NCBI GenBank assembly: GCA_021795255.1
Contig: JAJYPQ010000202.1
Location: 1-6,979, forward strand
Direction of reading: 5' to 3'
DNA from: Pseudomonadota bacterium
Lineage (GTDB): Bacteria; Pseudomonadota; Gammaproteobacteria; Acidiferrobacterales; Acidiferrobacteraceae
Length of the DNA: 6,979 nt
Part shown: positions 1 to 4,491 of the stretch, piece after piece
How the letters are laid out: each line of letters opens with the position of its first letter
Numbering within the stretch: the stretch's first letter is position 1
Made by a program: the position numbers and the translations under genes
The notes under the pieces: model-generated
Seen by the model: the letters and a program-made list of their open reading frames with translations, nothing else
Database searches by the model: none
Told to the model about the DNA's origin: nothing

Positions 1-2
1 TC

Positions 3-202
3 CGTGTGCACAAGCCGCTTTTCTTGAACTGGTTCGCGGCCCGCGATGAGATTTCTCTCGGGGCCGTCGAGGGCTTAAACAACACACTCAAGGCGAGTAT
101 CAGGACGTCCTAAATGAGTTTCGGACCTCAAAAGCCTTAAAGATCATGCTTTATCATAAGCTTGGCGCGTTACCAGAGCCGGAGCCCCCCAGATTCTGCT
201 GA
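3..202 (+). pseudogene. ISL3-family transposase, C-terminal remnant with frameshift (5' end outside window)
   Basis: This is the tail of a DDE transposase of the ISL3 family. Frame 3 reads NWFAARDEISLGAVEGLNN and ends at a TAA at 111-113. Frame 2 then resumes with EFRTSKALKIMLYHKLGALP and ends at a TGA at 200-202. In the family these two stretches are continuous: an NWF...GAVEG.NN...K...R block is followed by FR...LYH.LG.LPEP...FC at the C-terminus. The Glu codon at 69-71, in the VEG motif, matches the third acidic residue of the DDE triad. The break is explained by a net gain of two bases around 111-115, where TCC-TAAAT-GAG stands in place of an expected TCC-TAT-GAG. The gene enters from the left edge, so the N-terminus is not visible. 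I found no terminal inverted repeat in the 250 bases after the stop. Family assignment is by remembered motif and fairly secure. Inactivity is inferred from the frameshift. Confidence 0.8.
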
Positions 203-451
203 GGACCCTCCTTTTTTCTAAGCCGACGACGGCCGCTGTGAGTTGTGGCGTATTATGGAAACATGTGAGCGCCTCAAAAATGAGAGGATAAGGAAAAAGG
301 CGGCATCAACCGTTGTGAACGTCCGATCAGTCAACATCAACACAAGGCGGCACCCGTCGCCCATGGCGCCCAGCAGCGAACTAAGCAGCTTTAAGGGCGG
401 CTGGGGGTGCTTGAACCATGAGGATGGAGGTCTCGGTCGTCGCGCACGGCA
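203..451. other. Intergenic stretch with nothing recognised
   Basis: This lies between the transposase remnant and the end of hipA. It has mixed composition, a T-run at 212-217 with no convincing stem before it, and short open frames that lack ribosome binding sites and resemble no family I know. I see no terminator for the leftward hipBA operon and no insertion-sequence end. Confidence 0.5.
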
Positions 452-1777
452 TCAGTCGAGAACAACCTTTGGCAATAGCTTGGCGTCGGCTTGAAGGCGA
501 TCAGACTGGGTAAGCGCAAATTGAGCGATCCGGTCGATTATCGTTCGTTCCTCCTGATTGTAGCCGGGCCAACGTTGTAGTTCGGGCAGGACCTTGCGCA
601 GACGCTTAGCCATGCGGGTCATTTCCCGAATGACCAGTCGGCGATCCAGGCCGCAGTGCACCAAAAATTCGGCCCAGTCGTAGGCATGCACCTTAGTGAT
701 ATCAAACTCGTCACCGATCGCCATAGCCAGTTCATGGTCGATTTTAGGGTAGACGCAAGCCGCGACGAGATCATAGGGGGGTGCCAAACGCAGGCCACCG
801 GGCTCGACGAAGAACGAGACATTCTTTCCGTGGGCGTCCGAGTTGCCAATGAGGTACTGGACCAGTATCCAGCGCAGCAAGCCAAGGCGCATGGGTGCCG
901 CGGCGATGGCATGATCGGCGATAGAGAAAAGCCGCTTGACGCCAACCCCGTCTCGGATGTGCGCCACATCTCGACCGCTACCGAAATTGCGTTCGTATTT
1001 GTGGCTCGTTGCCAGATCCAATGTTTGGCAGGCATCGATGACATGCAGGCGGTGGACCGCGTCATCACGCCGTTGGCGGTCGAAGCGTTCGACCACAAGG
1101 ACCGGTTCTGGTACCCGCAGGATAGCGACGCCGGTTGCGGGGAGACCGAGGGCTCCGGCTAGCCGTAGACAGAAGTGTTCGTTGGCGACAAGAAAGGGGA
1201 GGTTAGGGCGCAACGGCTCCGGTTTGAGGATATGGGTTGAGGCGAGTCGCCCCTCCACCAGATAAAGTCGGTTCTCATTTATGTAGACCGCGAGCTTGTC
1301 CTGATATCCGGCAATCGACATCCGTACCCGTCCGTCCCAAATGCTAAACGGCTCATGGGTGCGGTCGCGGATCCGTTCGGCAAGTTCCTCTGGGGTCACC
1401 TCGCGCCTAGAGTCGGGGACCTGTTCGGGCGAAACGCCTTCCGCAAGCAAACTTACCGCACCCGTGCTTTCCCGGCCGAGAACGAGCAGCAGGCTGTAGA
1501 GGTTCGTTTTGGAGAGCCGGTGTGCGGCCACGACGTCATCCAGCGCCTTCCCTTCCGGCAGAAGATTCTCAAAGAAACGGCGCACGCTAACGGAATGGTG
1601 TTCGTCGATGATTGTCTTGGGGCTCTCAAGAGGGAGGGCGGGGGAGAGGGGGAACGCCGATCGAAGGGTTACCCACTCGAGGGCATAGTCAAAAGCGAAT
1701 TGCCCCATGTCGTCATGGTAGATGAGGGTCCCCATCCGTCGCCCGCCTATCCAGGCGGCGAGACGATGGCTCGTCAT
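452..1777 (-). CDS. hipA: HipA-type serine/threonine kinase toxin
   Basis: This is the toxin of a type II HipBA toxin-antitoxin pair. Family members phosphorylate a translation-related target; in E. coli it is glutamyl-tRNA synthetase, which triggers stringent-response dormancy. The protein has 441 residues, close to E. coli HipA (440), so it looks full length. An N-terminal HipA subdomain spans about residues 1-110, with RFFENLLPEG at 67-76. The phosphate-binding loop RMSIAGYQDK at 152-161 matches the E. coli loop whose serine is autophosphorylated, making S154 the equivalent residue. The kinase core motif GNSDAHGKN at 311-319 supplies D314 and N319. PPYDL at 333-337 supplies the metal-binding D336. 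No catalytic residue appears to be lost. The start codon overlaps the hipB stop (ATGA, 1774-1777), and a GGAG lies 8 bases upstream of the start within the end of hipB, so translational coupling is likely. The target in this organism cannot be deduced from sequence. Confidence 0.93.
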   Translation of the reverse strand: MTSHRLAAWIGGRRMGTLIYHDDMGQFAFDYALEWVTLRSAFPLSPALPLESPKTIIDEHHSVSVRRFFENLLPEGKALDDVVAAHRLSKTNLYSLLLVLGRESTGAVSLLAEGVSPEQVPDSRREVTPEELAERIRDRTHEPFSIWDGRVRMSIAGYQDKLAVYINENRLYLVEGRLASTHILKPEPLRPNLPFLVANEHFCLRLAGALGLPATGVAILRVPEPVLVVERFDRQRRDDAVHRLHVIDACQTLDLATSHKYERNFGSGRDVAHIRDGVGVKRLFSIADHAIAAAPMRLGLLRWILVQYLIGNSDAHGKNVSFFVEPGGLRLAPPYDLVAACVYPKIDHELAMAIGDEFDITKVHAYDWAEFLVHCGLDRRLVIREMTRMAKRLRKVLPELQRWPGYNQEERTIIDRIAQFALTQSDRLQADAKLLPKVVLD

Positions 1778-2067
1778 TCCCTATGCTCCAGGCGGGCCAA
1801 TGTCTCGCGCAGAGTCGTGCGCGGAACGGCAAGCAGTGCCAGCCCCAGTTGGTCGGCGATCCGCAATGCCTTATCCAGGCCTACGCCACGCGGTTTACCG
1901 TTCTCCAGCGCCGACAGCAACGCGACCGAGACGCCGCAGAGGGCCGCGGCGTCATCAATACGAAGGCCCTGCTGGGTGCGCAGGCTACGGACAAACGCGC
2001 CGAATTCCGCGACAGTTGCGATCGTCGGTTTTTCCGGAAACGAGGTCGGTGTGATGGTGCGAGCCAT
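1774..2067 (-). CDS. hipB: HipB-type antitoxin, XRE-family DNA-binding repressor
   Basis: This 97-residue helix-turn-helix protein is encoded directly upstream of hipA with a 4-base overlap. Residues 21-77 form an XRE/Cro-type domain: EFGAFVRSLRTQQGL, then the helix-turn-helix AALCGVSVALLSALENGK at about 41-58, then LDKALRIADQLGL at 64-76. Family role: HipB dimers bind operator palindromes to repress the operon and bind HipA to block its kinase activity. HipBA complexes usually repress more tightly than HipB alone. The start is supported by an AGGAG at 2073-2077 (minus strand), 5 bases from the ATG. Unusually, this ribosome binding site sits inside a 26-bp palindrome. A short N-terminal extension (residues 1-20, proline- and threonine-rich) precedes the DNA-binding domain. 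The C-terminal tail of about 20 residues is likely to contact HipA. Confidence 0.92.
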   Translation of the reverse strand: MARTITPTSFPEKPTIATVAEFGAFVRSLRTQQGLRIDDAAALCGVSVALLSALENGKPRGVGLDKALRIADQLGLALLAVPRTTLRETLARLEHRE

Positions 2068-2091
2068 AATTTCTCCTATGTGAGAAATTAT
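2066..2091. promoter_or_regulatory. hipBA operator O1, 26-bp palindrome
   Basis: This is a perfect inverted repeat with 10-bp arms: ATAATTTCTC at 2066-2075 and GAGAAATTAT at 2082-2091, separated by CTATGT. It overlaps the -10 box, the predicted transcription start, the Shine-Dalgarno sequence AGGAG and the first two bases of the hipB start codon. As the closest repeat to an XRE repressor gene it is the best candidate HipB binding site. In RNA only part of the palindrome would be transcribed, so DNA-level repression is more likely than an RNA hairpin. Confidence 0.78.
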
Positions 2092-2116
2092 CGGTCGATC
2101 AGTGATAAGTTGTCAA
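2087..2116 (-). promoter_or_regulatory. Sigma-70-type promoter of hipBA
   Basis: On the minus strand a perfect -35 box TTGACA (2111-2116) is followed after 18 bases by GATAAT (2087-2092), which matches the -10 consensus at five of six positions. Transcription should start near 2079-2081, giving a leader of only about 12-14 bases before the hipB ATG at 2067. The -10 overlaps the outer end of the first operator palindrome, and the -35 begins two bases from the second. This is typical of an autorepressed toxin-antitoxin promoter. Confidence 0.75.
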
Positions 2117-2118
2117 TA

Positions 2119-2138
2119 GTTTCTCGTATAAGAGAAAC
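2119..2138. promoter_or_regulatory. hipBA operator O2, 20-bp palindrome
   Basis: A perfect inverted repeat with 7-bp arms, GTTTCTC and GAGAAAC, around the spacer GTATAA. It has the same TTTCTC-N6-GAGAAA core as O1. Its centre (2128.5) is exactly 50 bp from the O1 centre (2078.5), and it lies directly upstream of the -35 box. It is a probable second HipB binding site. Confidence 0.72.
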
Positions 2139-2168
2139 ATTGTGATACAGAATGGGATTGCCGAAAAT

Positions 2169-2187
2169 ATTTCTTATAAAAGGAAAC
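2169..2187. promoter_or_regulatory. hipBA operator O3, degenerate palindrome
   Basis: Half-sites TTTCTT (2170-2175) and AGGAAA (2181-2186) form an imperfect copy of the O1/O2 motif, with one mismatch and a 5-base spacer in place of six. The centre lies near 2178, again about 50 bp from its neighbour. Taken alone this site would be weak. The regular spacing is what supports it. Confidence 0.45.
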
Positions 2188-2189
2188 AA

Positions 2190-2763
2190 TAAAGCGAGGC
2201 CAGTGCCCATGGCGGGACTTAGCGCCGTAAGCACTCACATATAGAGAATCTGCGGTGAGCCCCAGGGACCGAGGCCTGCCCCCCTTCTTCCGCAAAACCC
2301 TTTAAGTCATCCAACCCGCGCGATACGCGATGTCGGCCAGCTCTTGCCCCCACCGCGCATCCGGGTCCCCGCTCATCGCCCCCGGTACGCTGTGTCCATT
2401 CCTAAAGCGCCGGGCACCCACTAGGTCTCACTCAGTAAGCGATCTGAACTCGAACTATGAGAGGTTGAGGCAGGTTAGGCTAAGCTCGCGACTTCTTAAC
2501 GGCGACGCAATGTCGCAGGTGTTTTGTATGATCGTGATCAGCGCCATGATCAGTAGTCTCTGGGGACGTCCTTTGGTGTCTCATCCATCGCGATGTTTGA
2601 GGAGGAAAAGACCCGCGGTTGCGGCTTTTATAAGAAATAGAAATGAAGAGGCATGCTGGCGCATTCACAGGGGGCACAGACAGGTGTACCGTTTCTTCAT
2701 CATTGCCTTGAGGTGGGCCGCCGCGTCGAGAGGGATACAGGCGACCGGGATCGGCAGAGGTGA
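2190..2763. other. Gene-free stretch between hipBA control region and the 130-residue gene
   Basis: About 570 bases without a convincing gene. The longest rightward open frame (2330-2767) lacks a ribosome binding site, is rich in Arg and Ser, and resembles nothing I know. Visible structure is limited. CTTTTATAAGAAATA at 2625-2639 is an inverted copy of 2168-2182 in O3. A small GCGAC/GTCGC hairpin lies at 2502-2516. Two TGATCA palindromes lie at 2535-2540 and 2547-2552. A purine-rich GAGGAGG near 2599 has no start codon at a useful distance. The lower GC content and broken frames suggest decayed or transferred DNA. Confidence 0.45.
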
Positions 2764-3156
2764 GTGAGAGTGAGAACAATTTCCGGAAGGATCGGCATCT
2801 TTTGGTTTTTTGCGGGCCGAGTATGGGGTCGGGCGCGGGCCGTGTCGGAGGGAGTGGAGCGTATCGCGGGTCTTTGTGACAGCCCCGATACGCACGCCGA
2901 TGTCTGGGAGAATTCTACCGCCGAAGTCCCCGCGGCCTCGCGCGACCAGCCATATTTTGTCTTTCCCCGCGGGCGGGTCTTGTATCGCCAGAGCGACGGG
3001 CGCTTTATTGTCTATATGGATCGGGCTCTTTTCGCGCGTGGCGCGAAGGCGGCCATCCGGGCGTTCTTTGCGCTCGGCGATGAGTCTATAGTGTGGCGCG
3101 CCGATCCTCATTACATCACCGATCCTGACGAGCTCGATCGTCTCTTTTCCGACTAG
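2764..3156 (+). CDS. Small conserved-looking protein of unknown function (130 residues)
   Basis: I cannot name a function. The protein looks real: it is balanced in composition and has well-spaced motifs. GRIGIFWFFAGRV at 8-20 looks like an edge beta-strand followed by a loop. SEGVERIAGLCDSPDTHAD at 28-46 is followed by a tryptophan at 48. Then come FPRGRVLYRQSDGRFIVYMD at about 67-86 and WRADPHY at 111-117. The layout of alternating beta-strands and a helix (residues 87-104) suggests a compact alpha/beta cytosolic domain with no signal peptide or membrane segment. I have an impression of similar small orphan proteins containing a DSP..H.D.W motif in proteobacteria, but cannot name a family. 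The start is uncertain. GTG at 2764 gives 130 residues; GTG at 2770 has a better-spaced AGAGG/AGGTGAG (2756-2764) and gives 128. No close partner gene is present, and the cassette downstream begins 162 bases later. Confidence 0.7.
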   Translation: MRVRTISGRIGIFWFFAGRVWGRARAVSEGVERIAGLCDSPDTHADVWENSTAEVPAASRDQPYFVFPRGRVLYRQSDGRFIVYMDRALFARGAKAAIRAFFALGDESIVWRADPHYITDPDELDRLFSD

Positions 3157-3180
3157 CTTGAAGCGCAGGTCTTAAAGGGT

Positions 3181-3204
3181 GTCTGCGGATGTCCTGACGC
3201 GGGC
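3181..3204. promoter_or_regulatory. Candidate operator A, similar to the repeat before the AAA gene
   Basis: GTCTGCG and CGCGGGC flank a 10-base spacer ending in CTGA, giving an imperfect inverted repeat. It shares CTGCG, CTGACGC and a final GGC, with nearly the same spacing, with the repeat at 4422-4446. It lies 25 bp after the preceding gene and about 70 bp upstream of the likely WYL promoter. A regulatory role is inferred from the match to the second copy. Confidence 0.35.
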
Positions 3205-3272
3205 CTTGCGCCGGGTGCGACGTATCGTTTGGCGGCCCTGGAGTGGTTTCATCGCACGGCAATTTCCCACTT

Positions 3273-3281
3273 TGCTAAAAT
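3273..3281 (+). promoter_or_regulatory. Extended -10 promoter of the WYL regulator gene
   Basis: TGCTAAAAT forms an extended -10 element (TG, one base, then TAAAAT, five of six to consensus). No good -35 is seen 16-18 bases upstream, which is acceptable for extended -10 promoters. Transcription would begin near 3288, giving a leader of about 31 bases. This position supports translation starting at 3319 and not at the upstream in-frame ATG at 3229. Confidence 0.45.
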
Positions 3282-3292
3282 AGCGGTCGCAT

Positions 3293-3306
3293 CGGACAAG
3301 AGTCCG
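3293..3306 (+). promoter_or_regulatory. Leader hairpin / small palindrome before the WYL gene
   Basis: CGGAC (3293-3297) and GTCCG (3302-3306) pair perfectly around the loop AAGA. This lies between the predicted transcription start and the weak GGGG ribosome binding site at 3308-3311. It could be a short RNA stem next to the start site or a DNA half-site pair for autoregulation. The stem is short, so the call is tentative. Confidence 0.3.
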
Positions 3307-3318
3307 CGGGGTTTTGCT

Positions 3319-4410
3319 ATGCAAGGTCAAACGCTCGAACGGCAATGGCGCGTGCTGCGGGCCCTCCCAGCCCACCCTAAGTCGACCACCATCCCCGATC
3401 TTTTGCAGTACCTGCAGGCCACCGCAACCACTGGTTCGATCAAGGGGCTTACGGTTCGCACGCTGGAGCGCGATATCCAGACCCTGGAGACGGCTTTTGG
3501 CAGCGCGATCGCCGTCAATCGCGCCGCCAAACCCTATCGGGTGTCGTGGCAAGGGCTTGCGCGTCTCGATGGCGGTATCCGTCTTACCGACGCGCAGGCC
3601 TTGGCCTTGGTGCTTCTTCAGATGCACATGGGGGACATTGTGCCCGCCAGTTTGCACAAAGGCCTGCAGCCCTTTTTCACGGAGGCCCGAAGTCGGCTGG
3701 CACAAGGGGCCGGCGCCCTGGCCCATTGGCCAGATCGGGTGCGAGTGTTGGAAAGACGCCGTCCTGGATATGGTCCGCAGGTGGCGTCCGCTATTGTGCG
3801 GGTGGTCTGCGAAGCCCTGTTCCAAAATCGGATGCTGACGGCGCACTACCGCAGAATGGGTGAAGACGAGGCCGCGGAATACCGACTGCACCCCCTGGGA
3901 TTGGTGCGCGCCCAAGGTATGTATTATCTGATTGCCACCGCCTGGGACTATCCCGATGTGCGCCATTATGCCCTGCATCGCATGACCCGGGCCGTGATGG
4001 AGGCACGCACCGCGCGCCGCCCCCCGGACTTTGATCTCGACGCACACGTGGCAAGCGGCGCCTTCCATATTCCACTCAAAGCCACCCCCCTGACGCTCGT
4101 TCTGCGGGTGCCGGCCGAGAATGTGCGTTATCTGCAGGAAGCGCCCTTGGCCGCCGATCAAGCGATCATGGAGGATGGGGATTTTTGTATTGCCCGCGCC
4201 CGCGTGACGGATAGCCTCGATCTGCGTACTTGGCTTTTGAGTCAGGGCGCCGAGATCGAGGTCGTTAAGCCGGTCGCTTTACGCCGCTGGATGGTAGAGA
4301 CGCTAAGCCGGGCGCTTAGGCCCTACCAAAAACCGGTTTTAGCGCCGCGTACGGGAAAGAGACGACCTAGGGCCACGGCCCGGCATCCAGCCAAGCGGCG
4401 GCCCCAATAA
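3319..4410 (+). CDS. WYL-domain transcriptional regulator with N-terminal winged helix
   Basis: This 363-residue DNA-binding regulator has the wHTH-WYL-WCX layout used by defence-locus regulators such as BrxR and CapW. Residues 1-78 form a winged helix; LTVRTLERDIQTLE at 44-57 is the recognition-helix region. The WYL core lies at about 172-225: AHYRR (175-179), EYRLHPLGLV (187-196), GMYYLIATA (200-208) and HYALHRM (216-222). The signature W-Y-L is YYL here (202-204), a conservative change; the basic positions R189, R215 and R221 remain for ligand binding. A WCX-like region follows at about 255-335. Residues 338-363 are an Arg/Lys/Pro-rich tail with at least nine basic residues, beyond the usual WCX end. 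Start choice: ATG 3319 gives the usual N-terminus and follows the likely promoter; an in-frame ATG at 3229 would add 30 residues with no family resemblance. The gene lies 81 bp upstream of the AAA gene on the same strand and probably regulates it. The WYL ligand is not known. Confidence 0.88.
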   Translation: MQGQTLERQWRVLRALPAHPKSTTIPDLLQYLQATATTGSIKGLTVRTLERDIQTLETAFGSAIAVNRAAKPYRVSWQGLARLDGGIRLTDAQALALVLLQMHMGDIVPASLHKGLQPFFTEARSRLAQGAGALAHWPDRVRVLERRRPGYGPQVASAIVRVVCEALFQNRMLTAHYRRMGEDEAAEYRLHPLGLVRAQGMYYLIATAWDYPDVRHYALHRMTRAVMEARTARRPPDFDLDAHVASGAFHIPLKATPLTLVLRVPAENVRYLQEAPLAADQAIMEDGDFCIARARVTDSLDLRTWLLSQGAEIEVVKPVALRRWMVETLSRALRPYQKPVLAPRTGKRRPRATARHPAKRRPQ

Positions 4411-4421
4411 GACAACACACT

Positions 4422-4446
4422 GCCTGCGACATAGTCTGACGCAGGC
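4422..4446. promoter_or_regulatory. Candidate operator B before the AAA gene
   Basis: A perfect inverted repeat: GCCTGCG (4422-4428) and CGCAGGC (4440-4446) around an 11-base spacer. It ends 6 bp before a perfect TATAAT box and so covers the -35 region. No T-run follows, so it is not a rho-independent terminator. It matches the sequence at 3181-3204 in both conserved blocks. Position and symmetry suit a dimeric regulator. The WYL protein encoded just upstream is the obvious candidate, but this is inference. Confidence 0.5.
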
Positions 4447-4452
4447 GGATCG

Positions 4453-4458
4453 TATAAT
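4453..4458 (+). promoter_or_regulatory. -10 box (TATAAT) of the AAA ATPase gene
   Basis: A perfect -10 consensus lies 33 bases upstream of the ATG, with a predicted start near 4465 and a GC-rich initial sequence. No recognisable -35 is found at 16-18 bp. That position falls inside the inverted repeat at 4422-4446, which suggests the promoter is controlled by a protein bound there, either as activator or as repressor. Confidence 0.5.
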
Positions 4459-4491
4459 AGGGGCCTCTTTCCCGATGATCCCGGAGCCCTT

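Noticed and set aside
201..218. GAGG-AC-CCTC-like sequence followed by a T-run after the transposase
   Set aside because: The possible stem is only 3-4 bp with almost no loop, too weak to call a terminator.
2302..2421. Leftward open stretch of 39 codons ending at a TAA, with a protein-like look (RWGQELADIAYRAGW)
   Set aside because: Too short, bounded by an upstream stop, no ribosome binding site judged. It could be a gene relic but is not distinguishable from chance.
2535..2552. Two TGATCA palindromes 12 bp apart
   Set aside because: Hexamers of this kind are common and nothing nearby gives them a role.
2330..2767. Rightward open frame of 145 codons in the gene-free stretch
   Set aside because: No ribosome binding site, Arg/Ser-rich composition, no recognisable motif. 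It simply runs into the next gene.
3229..3318. Upstream in-frame ATG that would lengthen the WYL protein by 30 residues
   Set aside because: The likely promoter (3273-3281) lies inside this stretch, and the added residues do not resemble the start of WYL regulators.
3172..4161. Long leftward open frame (329 codons) opposite the WYL gene
   Set aside because: It overlaps a well-supported gene on the other strand, is rich in Gly, His, Arg and Gln as expected for an antisense reading, and shows no family motif.
4422..4446. Inverted repeat considered as a terminator for the WYL gene
   Set aside because: The 11-base loop and the lack of a following T-run argue against a rho-independent terminator. 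The position over a -35 region fits an operator better.
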